Made by a program: the position numbers and the translations under genes
Shown: piece after piece, positions 1 to 14,178 of the stretch
Layout: every line of letters starts with the position of its first letter
Numbering within the stretch: position 1 is the first letter of the stretch
Notes under the pieces: generated by a model
The model's input: only the letters and a program-made list of their open reading frames with translations
Database searches by the model: none
Told to the model about the DNA's origin: nothing
Origin: Polyodon spathula
Taxonomy: Eukaryota; Chordata; Actinopteri; Acipenseriformes; Polyodontidae
Direction: 5' to 3'
Length of the DNA: 64,000 nucleotides
NCBI RefSeq assembly: GCF_017654505.1
Contig: NC_054545.1
Coordinates: 12,116,047 to 12,180,046 of the forward strand

Positions 1-3000
1 TAAGCACTTCCAAGAAGGAGGCTTCAAAACGGCTTTACAAGTTGAATTTGATAACAGAAAACCTGCAGATGTTGTTGTTGTAGATGCCATATGGCCATTT
101 TATTGAAGGAGATGCAATACTGCCAAGTTACATCCACTTTCTTCACTGCAAACTGATGAATGTCTAATTAAATGAGTAATGTAGTTCCAATTTTGATTTG
201 ATTTTGTTAGTACAGCATTGTGTCTGATTACGAATACATTTTTAATGGACAAAATAATGAAACTAAGTTTTCAAATGTAAATGGAAGGCACATATGGAGA
301 CATGTTAATTAAGTGATAACAACAAGGCAGATCAGGTGTAGAATGAGAGCAGTTTCCTGAATAGTTAAAATCCAATATGGTGTAAAGATTTTTATATGGG
401 GGGGGGGGGGGGGGGGGGGGGGGGAGAGATGGGGGGATAGTGTGCTCAATGCATTCTCTAGTTCTTGCTGTAGACTTTACTAAATTTTAATAACAAAAAA
501 AAGTGATGTTCTGATTCTATTTGGAGTCTTAATTCCAACAGAATCGACCTTCAGAAGGCTGTGCTGTTCTGTCAATGGGACCCTGTGGTTGTTTGGGTGG
601 GTGGGATTGTTTCATTCCATTCCAGATTTTGTAGGTATAATTGTTTATTTAACATGGGATACAAATGGAGTTTGATGCGGTTAATGTGCAGTCCCTAAGA
701 TGTGTGAGGTATGCATTCATAACTTCCTCTTTAATTCTCTTTGGCCCAGTTTCATCTTTTTTGGAAATTGGTCACATTAGCAGTGGCAGATCCATTCCAC
801 CATTGCACGTCTCTAATAGAGATGGGTATGTTTTATAAATATGTTGGGTTTCATGACATGAATGATTAACCAGCTACGGTATTTGAGAAATGAGAAGCCA
901 ACATTAGGAAGTACAGTATGTGATTATAATATGTTGGTCTTTTGCAAAGACGAATGGCAGTGTTTTTTGTGTAAGTGAATAAGCAATTTGTGTTAATCTT
1001 AATCTCGCCTCTTTAAATAAATCTTCCAGATACCATCTATTTGTAGTTGAGTTGCTTTGGGGTTGCTGTTTTAAGTAATCGAGGGCTTTTTACCAAAACT
1101 GAATTAGCACATTGTTTGTGAAAGCACAATTTTAAGGCTACAGTATATTGCTTTCAGGTACCATATTGGTTTGACTGTTTGTTTTATTTTACTGTAACAG
1201 TCTGTAAGGTGTGTGATTTTCACAGATGTGGCCCCGTGTGTTTTGTTCCAGCATCAGAAACAGTGGAGAGTTAATGAACTTTAATGAGACACTCTTCCAG
1301 CACCCAACATCAAACGAGCCAGCAGCACTGAACTTGTATTCTCAGAACATTGGCTTTCTCCAGCAGAATTGGAAGTATTACAGCAATTTCTCTTTTGTTG
1401 TTGTTTTCTTCATTAACTGACCGGAAAGAAGCAGCGAGGCTGGCTTGGAGATTGTGGTTTGCATTATATTTCACTGCTGTGAATATTCAGAAGAGTTAGA
1501 ACTTGACACTGCTTGCAATACTAATTACAAACTAAGGGAATTAATAGCAGACTTTAACAGAAAAATTCCATGGACCATGACCATTACTGATCAATTTATT
1601 TATTTTTTAATGATGCTATTTTAATTCCTTCATTTGCTCATTATTTACATACCAGTGTCAACAGGGACATATTTAGTTCACAATGACTTATTTTATAGAG
1701 TTTTCATGAGAACGAAAAACAATTCATGCCATGGTCTCATATTTCATAATACTGGGTTGTATCCCTTATACATTGTATGAAATGTAGACCACAAAACAAC
1801 ATAAATGTTTGGAGTAGGAATTCTATATCTGCATATGATGGGGAGAGGCCTGTTGTTCACTTTGCTTTTCATGTGATATTGAAAGAATATTTGTCAGTCT
1901 TTGTTTGCTTTGGCTACCTCTTTATTGGTGCTCTATTTGTTGCTTGGTGATGCATCAAAAGCTGTTGATGTGGAAGAAGAGATTAAATAAAAATCCAAAG
2001 TAGAAGTGAACGAGCAATGCAATCAATTTTTATTTGTACTGTATCTAGTCATTAAATTTGGTGTATTACTTTGAGTGGAAAATTATGGTGTCTTTTCCTG
2101 TACAGTACCACATATAAAGATACCCTGTTCAAACCTTTTAGTATTATTTACAATCTTATTATTGTGTTTTACATGTTAAACAATAATGCATTTGAGCAAG
2201 CATCCTGTGCTTATAATTGTGGAGAGAGGGGTGTCTGTTACTGATGTAAAATAACGGCAACTGGGGGGGGATGGGGGGGGGATGTCTCTGGCTTTTCACT
2301 TGCAGAAGGAATGGCCTGGGGAATGGGTTGAAAACTTAACTGCTTAGTCAGATGAGTATGTCATGTTTTCTAAACACTTTCATATTAACAATATGAATTC
2401 TATCTATTTTTTATGGAAATCATGGAGTTCAAAATCACTCCATGTGGAACATTTTCCCCATTTTGGTGGTTGTTATGCCTTCCAAGTTTTAAGTCCGTAA
2501 CACATAGTCCCGGAAATACAACAACCAGTATATTGAGCATCACTCTTTCGACTGCCAGGACCCTTTTTGTATCCTTTTGCTAATGTACTACCGAGTGTGT
2601 CTTTTTAGCTACTGGCAACTTATTGGACTGCTGTAGGTAGGTTCCCAGCTGTATAGATAATTGTATTGCTGATAAATGATCAATTCAAAATTGAATAAAA
2701 TTAACCATGAATTGTTTCCATTTTGCACATCATAGTACAGAATACATAAATAATATAGGCCTGTTTGTCAAGCACATTGCACTCCAAGTAAAATTTATTT
2801 TTTCAGTACTAGTTGTGAGGAGGATTTTGGAATAAGGTGATGGCGTGTGTCTTTCACTGAATGTTTTCAGTGTCTCTCAATCATCTCTATAAAGTACAGA
2901 TGCAACAGCATACCGCATAGGCACATGTATACAACTATTACTAGTCAAATTGTTATTCTGTCTTGTTGTAACAAATACACAATTTTCTCTCTCAATGTAC

Positions 3001-6000
3001 ATTTTTATAACAAAGGTATACTAAACAAAATCCTCGAATTTGTTGCATTATTGTTTATCCAGGTGTATAAACTGTGTACAATTCTCTAACTTCAAGCACT
3101 CAGAACTACAGTACAAGAAAAATGTTAGCTTCATGCTTCATGTTAAACCTTTTAAATACACGAACAAAGCCTTCCCTCATTTGCACTTGTCTAACAAATA
3201 TTGAATAACAACTGATGACGGTGTGGCTTTTAGCATATAACCTGTTGTGACCAAACTAACCAAAACCTCTCACTGACACTATTGATATTCCAACTCATTT
3301 ATGTATATTGTATTTATTTATTGCTTTGAATATTTGAACACGTGGAAGTAAATATGCACCACACTATGGTAAAGTATTGGTACATCATGGGAGACGATTG
3401 ACTTTAATGGAGACCTATTACCTTTAAGTGTTTGAAGCAATTGGAGCAGGAAGGTGTTTTGAACTGGCTTTGATTAGCCCCGGTGGAGCGACACTAAGAA
3501 AAGCTGTGCCCTTTTGTACCAGGTAGGAGGGAGGTGTGAGGAGTGAGTGTTTCTCCCCACACATGTATATGAGATTCTCTGAGTTTTTTAGATTGCAAAA
3601 CATTAATTTTAGTAATTGCAACTAGCTGAAATGGAGATCAATTTTCAAGTGGGAGAAAAAATGTAACCTTTTATTGGCTGTCGAAACCTTGACAAGAGCC
3701 AGGTCTCGGCACAGACTTCATTGTCTTGTCAAGGACTGCTTATTTCCACCTCCTGGACAGCTCTTGCGCTTCAGTACAAATTATTCTTCCTTAATGACTT
3801 TGTGAAGCCAGGGAAATCTGTCATTGTCAGTGTTGGTGTTCGGAGTGGGAGTTGTGAACAGCGCAGCCTTATGTGCTTCAGTTGTAATAAACACAGGGAG
3901 TGGGAGAAATTATGGTACACGGTTTGAGAGCTGTGGAAGTTTGGCACCTACGAGCAGACCCCCCCACCCCTGGTACACGTTCACACCCTTTTTTAACTTC
4001 TGTTTGCAGTACAATAATACGAGAACCAGACCACATAATCTAATTCGTGGTCCTCTCCACATCTGTTACTCTGTTTTGTAAACTAAAAGAAACCTCATCA
4101 AATTCAATGAAAGTGCTGTATTTTTGTTTCTTGCTGTGAGGAACTTGCAGTATCTGTGCACAGTCCCCTCCCCTACACAAGCACACACCAGTGGTAAATG
4201 GGAGCCATTTTAGGAGCTCTTTCCAAGAGTTAGGCCCCACAGTATAATTCCTTTAAACCAAATGATTTCTCGAAACGGGTAGTTTTTGCATCAATAGGGC
4301 AATTCCAATGCTTTACCATTATCAGCAGTTTTGTAAATGGTTTAGTTGCCGTAATGCAATGTATATTAGCCTGGTTTGGGACCTTTTCTTTCAGAAGGCG
4401 GTAGTGATTTCACTGAAGTGGTTGCCACTGTCATTGGTAATTATGTCCTTGGGCTGCAGTGTAAGCAAACTGCAGGTCACAGCTGCTTATGGCTAAACTT
4501 GTTTTCCCAAGTCTGCACTAAAGTGACAAGACTTTGGAGGATCACCAATCCACCAATCATAATGCTGCTTTCATGATCAAATAAAACACTTGATTTTCTC
4601 CATGTATGTGAGTAACAAAATCCAGAATAGGTTGGGTGGTTTGAAGAAAGGGTGGGAACGTTGCTGCAGTTTTCCTTTTGAAAGAACAAAACATCTTTTT
4701 CATAATCCCTTCCTTTCAAAATTGTCTGCTTAATTTGTGCTTCATGTCATGCCCCTGAATGCAATTCAGTTTATGTGAAAATGTCAAGCATAAGGGCTAT
4801 TTTTAATCCAAATTTCAAGTTCAATTCATTCTTCAATTATTTCCTATCATTTTTTGACTTTAGGTGGGAGTTGAAGTCAGGGCTTGCCCAATTATCTTGC
4901 GAGAATGAAGAAAATGTGTCAATTTGCAAGATCTCAAAATATGATTGCTATTCATGACCTGAAATAAATCATTCTTAAAGAAAAGGAAAGTGTGAACAGA
5001 TTTCATTTGTAAAAAACACAATATACTTTAAACATTATATATGTTTGGCAAAGGACCATCCAATACCATGAATGGTCTTACTGTTAAGCTTTCACTTTGA
5101 AGACCTCTTTAACTATGGTTTGGTTTACATGCACAACTAGAAATAAAGCTCATCTTTTTGTCACGTAATTTTGGTAGTACCTGTCTGCAATGTGGATTTA
5201 CATATAGTTTTCTTTTCGAAAGATAAATTCCCCTTTTATAATTCAAATGGCCTAATTAATATTACAATATGGGAGGGTATATTTAAATTTGTCAGTGTTC
5301 CAATTTGGCCTTGGGCAACCACTGATTGTACGCTCAGCAATGTATGCTAAATAATGTTCCAAGTTTGACAGCTGCATAAGCAATTCTTCAGATGCATGGA
5401 AAAAATGCAGTTGGAGTTGTTTGGGGGGAGAACAAACTATTCATCATTCTCTTTTTACATGTAATGAACTAGGATAGAATAAGATGGGGTGTGTGATTTA
5501 TTGCATATTTTACACCACTCCTGCCCCTTGGTCACTAAATATTGTATCCACGAGTCTCTTCCTCTTCAATACAGTTTGTGATCCATCCCGCAATTGCAGT
5601 GGTACATATTGTTGGTTTACTACCAGTGCAGCCCAACTGGGTGGGATATTTGGTAATGTTTTCTGCAATGGGGTGATATAAAAGTGTTTTTTCAGATCTG
5701 CTTGTAGTGAACATAGACGGAGAGGGGTGGTTGAACTTAAAATTTATCTGCCTCCACAAGATCTTCATCTTCATCATGCTCTGGTCCTACTGGATTTTTC
5801 ATCAGCAAGCTGTCCAGGTCCTCCTCAATGATGGGACAAGCAAGCATACAGATAGAAACATGGATCATTTTCTGTGCACTGAACCATGTAGTGTTTGTGT
5901 GTACACTCATCAGTGCATGTATCACTTGACTGACCCTCCATGGTATAGTTACATATGCAATTTGACTGCTTGAGTGGGAATTGATTCCTGGGATGCAGGT

Positions 6001-6362
6001 GCCCTGTAATGAGATGTTGTGTCTCTTGGGGGTGATCCCAGTGAAATACATTTTTATAAACTGGTGGAGACGAAATGAAAAACACTGAGCTTGCATTTTA
6101 ATTTCATTACAACACCACAGTACCACAGTTGTTTATGCTATATTGCGACAGTATAGAAATACTGAAGTTTGTTGTTTCCAATATGCATAGATAAACATTT
6201 AGAACAGACTACTGTCAGATTAATGTCATTGTTTTGGAGTCAAAGTAATGCTTTGTGTAAGAAAAAAAAAATCATATGGCCTACAGGAATTTCAAATGTC
6301 CTTTAGGCAACAGGAGAAACGGATATTCAATTAGTATTAGTAAGCAATTGGTTGTGGTTGTG

Positions 6363-6393
<31 letters not shown>

Positions 6394-7259
6394 TTTTGTC
6401 AAAATGGTTACGAAGGTTCATATTTTAATTTTTAAAAATTATACAAACAAAGTCAATTTGACAAATGTTTTGGCCTGTGTCTTCACCAGTGCATTGATTA
6501 TGTAGTGGTATTTTTTTATACATCAAATAGAAAGTACGCTTATGAAGGCACTTGTCAAAATGTTGTGTATTGGATTTTTTTTCTAGGGGTTAATTTGATA
6601 AACCAATCTCCTGGGGATAAGCCATAGCTGAGTGTTTTGGAGCATTTTGTAAGCTATTTTTATAGCTAAACACTCTATGCTGAGCTGCAATGTTGACAAG
6701 CACCATTAAATTAATTTTTTAATTATCTTTGATAATTAAGCCCCATCTACTGAGCTCTTAAAACGGCTTTAAGAATTCTTTAGAATTTGTGCCTCCCTGT
6801 GGCTTTTTCCTTCAAAACTTGTATTAATATTTAAAGCTAGTTTTTAGATTGGAACTTAAGCAAGAATATGGATGTGAGGTAGTAACTTTGGCCTTTTAAC
6901 AGTGCAATTGCTGAATATTTTGTCTGGTTGACTTCAATCACTAAAATGATGTATACCCCACTTCAAGATTTGTAACTTGATCACAACAGTGAATTTCATA
7001 TTCTGTTACTATTATAGACTCGCATTGGAAAAGTATGTAGTTCTGTGTCGAGTTTAATCCCAAATAACACCTTGCCAAGGACTACAGTCCCACAATTCAC
7101 TGCAGAGATGATGCATTTCTAAGGATATTAATGATATAAAACAGTTATTTCATAATAAAACGGTGAATGAAATTTTATTTTATAAAATGTGAGTTTGAGT
7201 TAAGTTGATCATGATAGTTATTTCATATGTAACCTGTTAGATTGTTGTTGATTTAATAC
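1..7259. other. Non-coding sequence, probably slc24a4 intron
   Basis: No exon of a known family was recognised. Contents: G27 run (398-424), G-rich repeats (2263-2281) and TG16 plus T21 (6360-6397). A 129-codon minus-strand frame (5737-6126) has an acidic end but no recognised homology. This is presumed to lie in the intron before the exon at 22214, because the missing N-terminal exons must be upstream. Confidence 0.6.
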
Positions 7260-8075
7260 TAGTGATGGGCACCATTATCAATATTTTGATATGAAATCGT
7301 GACATGAAAAAAAAAATCTGTACACTCGCAGAGCCTAACTTTTTATTGTTAATGCTGCTAAAAATACAAACTCTGTATAATCAAGTTTATTTTATATTAA
7401 GATACAACAAACCCTATACATAGCAATCATTGTCGGTCTCGTAGGCAAACATCACACGTTAAATAAGTATTATTTAACCATTTTATTCCATTAATTGTCA
7501 TTTAGGTACCAAACGCTATTTGCATGCTGCATTGTTTTGAGATATAGCCATGCGTCGTGGTTGATTGCATTTTGTCTGTGATTTACTTACGCTATTATCA
7601 ATGTATTTTTAAAATGTGAACTTTCAGTATTATAAAGGGGATTTACTTTAAAGACATCAAAACACATCTCAAAATAATGCAAAATTCAGCATGACACCTT
7701 ACTTAATACTTTTAGAGGTGTCGTGAGTCAGCATTTACACGCAGAGCAGCTGAAGATTCAATTACTTATAGATTGGCTAGAAAATTAACAACTCTGAAGT
7801 CTGGGCGCAGTGAAATATAGAAATATTTCAGTTTTGAGGTGGCTGATGAAATAGTAAATAATATAGCAAGGCCTTGTTTCTCCATGGATATTGTGAAGCA
7901 AAGCACCACTAAGTTAAAGTAAATTTATTGCTTTTCATGTGTAAATATCTTTTAACGTCTGTATATGTTTGATATTGCAATTGTCATATTTATGTGTTTT
8001 GCAAGACTTTGAGGTTATCTAGTGAAATACATGCATGATATCGATATACAATTTTCATGTCATTACCCACCACTA
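7260..8075. mobile_element. Probable non-autonomous hAT-type DNA transposon, 816 bp
   Basis: The ends are inverted: TAGTGATGGGCA on the left and, on the opposite strand, TAGTGGTGGGTA on the right. TAGTG fits the hAT terminal pattern YARNG. The 8-bp flanks TTTAATAC (7252-7259) and GTTGATAC (8076-8083) agree at 6 of 8 positions, as expected of a decayed target duplication. There is no transposase frame inside. Family assignment is inference. Confidence 0.5.
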
Positions 8076-11000
8076 GTTGATACTCAATTGTGTGAACAAG
8101 GTAAACTTTAATAACTTCAGATTTATAAAATATGAGTTTGGGTACACGCCGCACACCCCAATTTAAAATTTCTCTTTTAGTCATCCTATCCTGGTGACTT
8201 TTTTAAAAAGGATCCCTAGGGCTTCAAAGGTGCTCTCAGTTAAACTGTTATACTAGATTGTAACCATTAACCTGTCCCCCTGCAACACTGCTCCTAGTAG
8301 ATATAGTACCACATAGAACAAATATGGTATTACTTATGTCCACTGAGGGCACTAGTTGTTACACTGATACTACATCCACCCAGAAGCTACTTTCAGATGA
8401 GATTCAAGAGAATCCTTTTGGTTTGGTAAAGCAACATAAAATAAGTAAAAAGGCTGGAGGGTCTTTGTAATTCCCTAGGGGATTTGGGAGCAGAGGTTTG
8501 ACTGACAGAACAGTACAAATGTTGCCAGTAATTTATTACAGAAGCAGAGCAGTCTTCTCTCCGGATATGGTCGCATAGCCATAGTCATGTTTACTATGAG
8601 TAGACATGAGATGGTGAAACAACAACACAAAGTAGGTAATTTTAAATTTTGTCCCTGTATATGGATATGCATCCACTTCACAAAACCACGACATAATGTA
8701 TCACAACTATTAGTAATCTGTTTGGGAGAACTGGAGGATTGGATAACAGAGGGTGCTCAAAATTGATTGTGTTCCTAATAACTTCTATATTAAAAAAAAA
8801 AAAAAAAAAAGTGGTTGATAATTGGAACTTGAACTGTGGCTTTTTGAAATACTTACTTATTTATAGTTTTTTCTAAACCAAATGTTTGGTAAAGCACCCT
8901 ATTAGCAGACCAAGGATAAATATAGTAGTTAAGTGTCTCTTGTACCACTTTAAGTGGTTAATTTATTTAGCAATGTAATGAAAATTGAGCACTTTAGTCA
9001 CCTTGACCTAGTTGGTATATTAATATGAAGGCTATTCTTGGGCAGGACATGAGAGACATAATTCAATCAAGATAGTGATGCGCTGGTCCACTTAGCCCAT
9101 TGTAGAAATTGCTAGTCCTTGCTGGCATTGGTTCTGGGTAGACACCAGGTTAAAAGTGAGTGTGCCAGGTGACCAAAAGAAGGAGGCCAATATGTTACCT
9201 TACTGGTCACTGTTTATTTGACGCAAAAGATTATGTCCAAAAAAGAAACAGTTTTTCGCCAAATTAAAGTCCTCCCTTCCTATTTGGCTCTGTCTGCATC
9301 AGCTAGCATTTATTAAAACTGCTTTAAAAGAGATCGCCGAAACTAAGCACAGCGAACATCTAACTAAATCTTGTTACTGCGTTCAGGGTAAAAATGAATT
9401 GCCTAATCAGCCTGTTAATTGATTCATTAAACCTATTTTCTTCACTCCTTAAGATGGGACTTTTAGTGTCAATTGGGTTCGTGTCAACATGGGTGATAGA
9501 TCAAGAGATAAGGTTGAGAATCGTTTCCTGAATATTTGTTTTAAATGAAGATTTCAGTGTCTGATTGTTCTGATCCCAGCTGAGGGCAGCATGAAGTAAT
9601 TGGAAATCATGATGTGTATTAGAAATGGTTTGAAGGCCCTACAGCTTGGGCTTACATCAGGTTCTAGAATACTCTCTTCCTGCACACCAGACTAATTTAC
9701 AAGGTGGCACTGGTACAGTAGGTCCATTTTTTGGTGGTTTAGATAGACATGGCAAATGGGTATCTTTTTTTATATTGTGGTTCATTTCAAGGTTGGGTTG
9801 AAGCACACTGGCAAACTGGCAGTGCAGCTGCATTGCACAGTACCTGTTGCGTGGGGATTGATTGAAGGCTTCACTCCCCAGCACTGTCAATCTGGTACCT
9901 TCTTATACAGGGTGCATTTGTCATGAATCAATGCAGAATCAATGGATGGCTGGCATTTTAAAATGCTGTAACTCAATGAGTTGCCATGAGGAGTGTTCTA
10001 TGTGTTGCCTTCAGGGTGGTTAGAGGTGGGAGTTGAAAATGGCAGAGCAGGTGACAGGAGGATAAACTAACTTTTTGTCTTCATCGTAGAAGATAGCGCT
10101 AACTGTGTCTCTCAACAGAAGGATATAAAAAGTCAAACTCTGGTCCCAACATGGTGACTGCTGCATTTTGAATTCTCCCAAGACTACCAAAACCCACCCA
10201 AAACAACCCCCCCTTGCACAACCCCCAGCAGTGACCTTCAACTTGTCCATTGTGTAGTGTGCATGAACTCTTGACTCATCATCAGGAAATAGATTTTTCT
10301 TTAATAGACTTTTTTACTTTGGACCATTGAGACAATGAGACAATGAGATTTATTAACCCAACAAGAAAAACACGTGGTTGTATGTATTGTTTATGGTTTT
10401 GTTGTTATGCCTGTATTAATGTATGGTTAATGTCATTATCTTTGTTATGGAGTTATGATCTTTGGTATGTTTATGTTTTTTGTGGTTTAATGGGGGTTCC
10501 AACATATGTGCCTGGTCTAAAATTATTCTAAAAAAAGAAGAAAAGGATAACTCTGGCTGAGCAAAATAAGTTTTTTTTTCTTTTTACACCAAGGTTTACA
10601 GAAAGAAGGAAGGATATGTAAGCACAATGGTGAAGTGTTTGTGGATCAACTGCCAACATGCCAACAAGCCCAAACCTGCTGGAAGACACTAGGAGAGCAG
10701 TGGATGAAATGAATGTGCAGGCCTTGAAAATGAAAACAGTTGACCTTCAAATGTTCTCTAAAATGTTTGATTAAAAAATTTCTAGGGGAAATTAACGCTG
10801 CTTTGCCAGCAGCTCAATGCCGACTCCCCACAGCCCTCCTTTTGTACAGCTCTTATTCAGTTCAAAGAGAGAGTGGCACAACAGTGATCCATGGGGGTGC
10901 TTCTCTCCAGCAGGGGCAGTGGTCCCATGATGATATTTGGCCTTTTAAGCAGTTGTGCAATGCTTCTCTTTTAGACTCATTTTTTTATCGATTAAAAGAA

Positions 11001-11088
11001 CCCCAGGGGCTGACATGAGAGTTTCTCGACTGTTTATAGAACTGCATTAAACATTCAAATCGGTCCTTTTAGAAATACAAGCTTAACA

Positions 11089-11131
11089 GCTGAATGTGAT
11101 ATTCAGCCAGATGACATGATGTCATCTGGCT
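11089..11131. repeat. Two overlapping hairpins
   Basis: GCTGAAT/ATTCAGC (11089-11107, 5-base loop) overlaps AGCCAGATGACA/TGTCATCTGGCT (11105-11131, 3-base loop). Both stems are perfect and they are mutually exclusive over 11105-11107. Confidence 0.8.
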
Positions 11132-11810
11132 AAATCGTTTTTTTTTGGAATGTAGCTTGCATTCATTCAAATCCAATGACAGAATGACAAGGCAAATCAC
11201 TGTGTTTGCAAGTTTATCAAGGTTATTTGTGTTCTTAATTGGTTTATTGTTGAGCACAGATTAAATGAGGCAGGAGTCTGCATAAGTAGCACATTTTCAC
11301 TGTTCCAAACTCTCCACAGGGAAAATTGATTTATTGGAATACAGGTTATAAACACATCAAGCTAATGCAACAGAGGTCGCATAAAATTTAAGAGGGTCCT
11401 GTTCACCTCGGGAACCGGACTATAATCAGATATATAACGAACAGCCTTTGAGTGTTGAAACACATTTTTTTGTTAAGCACGCCACAGCGTCAGTCTACCT
11501 GCAACTTATGAAGAACAACACTAACTGCAGTTGCCTTTACTACTGCTGTTACTGCAACTGTGCAGTAAGGAAAGGATTATTTGATGCTAGTGGGCTGTTC
11601 TTATCAGTACAGTTTTAGTAGGTCCTGCTCTGGGTGCAATGCTGCCACATGATTGGCTGAATTTCTTGCTTCATGCGCTACATTGGAATTGCAGTTGAGT
11701 TTAACATACTGCACTTGTTCATGCATTTTCAGAATGATTTAAGTTCAAGGTATTCAGTCTGGGTTTTAACCATTTGTTTCTTTGCCTTTAGAGTGAGGAT
11801 ATATCCGAGG

Positions 11811-11833
11811 ATATATATATATATATATATATA

Positions 11834-11904
<71 letters not shown>
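11811..11904. repeat. (TA)n microsatellite, about 94 bp
   Basis: Almost uninterrupted TA dinucleotides with one GA interruption near 11835. Self-complementary, so it can extrude as a cruciform. Confidence 0.95.
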
Positions 11905-11908
<4 letters not shown>

Positions 11909-12854
11909 TTATGGCTTTAGGTATTAACTGGTTTTAAATATGGATAAAATACACCCCAAACACTGAAAGATCACTGGACGGGCACTTTATTTTGTTCACC
12001 CATTTGCGTATATGGTGCAGTTTACTGCATTTAGTTGCTAAAGCGGCACAGTCCTTCCGCCTGTAACGTTGATCCATTTGTGCTCCAGATACCGCAACAC
12101 ATCAGACCACTTCAGACAGAATACAACAAAATTAAAGTTCTCTGCCTGTCTGAAAAGATTGGAAGTTTAAAAAAAATAAATAAACACAGAAAAATAGAAT
12201 GAATGAAGGCAACACTGTCCAATACTTTAACTTGGTGACATGTTGCATTTGCATGAATTAAAGAGCTCATTCTTCAGTTGTTGTTGTTGTTGTTGTTGCT
12301 GTTGTTGTTTGGTGAGTGTGTGTGTTTTTTTTGTTTTTTTTTGTATAAATACTCCAGGAGAGTTGCAATTGAATTTATTTTGCCATGAGTATATCAGAAC
12401 ATTTAGCTGTGAAACAGTACTGAACTCCCATTCATAACTTCTTGTCTCCTTGACTTTTAATTGCCAAACCTGCCTTTTAAGAGAGACTTTTTTTCTGTTT
12501 TGACAATTGAGCATTATTTTCCTATTATTGAATGAATTAATTGGCATATTGCTACCTGCGTAGATTCCATTATTAAGCATCCCCTGGGTAAGCGCAATAC
12601 AAACTGATAAGTGTCAGATTCAACCCTCCATAAGTTCAAAGGCCTAGAATGAATCTGCATCATAAAAACTGATTGTGAAGTTCTGTTTCAGTGACAGATG
12701 GTTTATTCATGCCATTGTACTGTAATTGTTGTGCCATGGTGTTTTTTTGCTTTTTAAATGTTTTCACATGCTGTTTTTAGGGGAAACCTTTATATTTAGA
12801 ATGCAATATGGTTTAATAGTCCAGCAGATCAAAATCACTGGAAACCTTAATAAA

Positions 12855-12870
12855 GTGTGTTTGTGTGTTT

Positions 12871-12931
<61 letters not shown>

Positions 12932-12949
12932 TATAGAGAGAGAGAGAGA
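12855..12949. repeat. (TG)n followed by (GA)n compound microsatellite
   Basis: A TGTGTT-interrupted TG run becomes pure (GT)n to 12930, then CTATA and (GA)n to 12949. The Cys/Val and Thr/His open frames across it are artefacts of the repeat. Confidence 0.95.
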
Positions 12950-13233
12950 TATTCCTATTGTAAAGCAGTTTGAGTCATTCCTGTCTTTTACTAAGAGTTT
13001 AACAAGACACACCTGAGCTTATTGTCTGTAAACCAGGGTGCATCACGCTTATGTTAAAACTTATTTCCATCCCTGCAGTGTCTTTTAGAAATAAACAGTT
13101 CTACATAACTGTGGTACAGGTGTCCTACAGTGCAACCCGAAGATTACATCTGAAGCCAGGGAATGTGCACTTGCTAGTTCTACTCTTGCATCTAGCAGAG
13201 CAACCTTGAGTACCATGGAGGCCTTCACCCCCT

Positions 13234-13235
<2 letters not shown>

Positions 13236-13280
<45 letters not shown>
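13236..13280. repeat. Poly-G tract, 45 consecutive G
   Basis: 45 uninterrupted G residues in the intron upstream of the exon at 22214. Such a run can form G-quadruplexes on the plus strand. The poly-Gly and poly-Pro frames across it are not genes. Length may be imprecise because such runs assemble poorly. Confidence 0.9.
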
Positions 13281-14142
13281 CTTTGAGGAGCCCAGCTTAT
13301 TGAAACAACACTTCTGGTCCCTTGATGACAGTTCGGAGTGTCTTTATCATTATCAATCACAGTGGCTGCAGTCATGTCTTCAAGGGAAGATCGGTGCACG
13401 TGCATATGCATCTGTGTGCTTGCATCCAGATTAATGGGTTTGTGATTTAGGGATTACTCTGTTGTAACACAGGCCCCAGAAGTCATTAACTTATGATGTT
13501 CTCCGGAATAAACCAGCAACCGCACTGTATAAGGAATACTTTTTAATACGCATACGTTTTTTTTTTCTTTTGTTTTGTTTTGTTTTTGACAATGATAGTG
13601 CTGTTAATTGCAAAAATGACAAAGTGAAGCAGCTGTCAAAACTCGAGCAAAGACGAGTCGTGTGTGTGTGGGAGGTTGTGTAAGGATATGGTGATATTGC
13701 ACATGAATATAGATGAGTAAACATACATACAATTTGGTTTGTGGCTTTCTTTTTGAGATGGATTTTCCAATCTGTTTAGGACTAGAATCAAAACCTAAAT
13801 GAAGTACAAAATAATTTGGTAGGGCATAGTAAAAGTGTGACTTTGCCACCATTTTGTTTTTCTGAAAGCCTGTAATCTATAAAGGTGTGTTTTTGTTTGA
13901 GAAACAGGAGCTGGAGTTCTTGGGGATGTTCATGTGCATTGATACTATTGTCTTGTTAATGTTAAAAAGCAGCAGTTACTGTCATTCAGGCCCCTGTGTG
14001 CACCATTCAAGGCCAGAAGTGTAAACCACAAATGCAATATTACTGTGCATACCACAGCACCAGAAACCACCCTGCTACAAGGCTCTGCTGACACGATCTA
14101 GTAAGCTTTGGCAGTGCGCTTTGTGATTGTCAAGGCCCAAAA

Positions 14143-14178
14143 GCATCTGAAATTGCCCAACAAGGCAATTTCAGATGC
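14143..14178. repeat. Perfect inverted repeat, 15-bp arms, 6-base loop
   Basis: GCATCTGAAATTGCC (14143-14157), the loop CAACAA, then its exact reverse complement (14164-14178). The core CTGAAATTGCC recurs in direct orientation near 14203. Confidence 0.85.

Noticed and set aside
12227..12580. 117-codon minus-strand frame with a poly-Gln run
   Set aside because: The Gln run is the (TTG)n microsatellite on the other strand. The flanks show no similarity to a protein family and no splice or start context.
13085..13434. Poly-Pro and poly-Gly open frames
   Set aside because: Produced entirely by the G45 run with random flanks.
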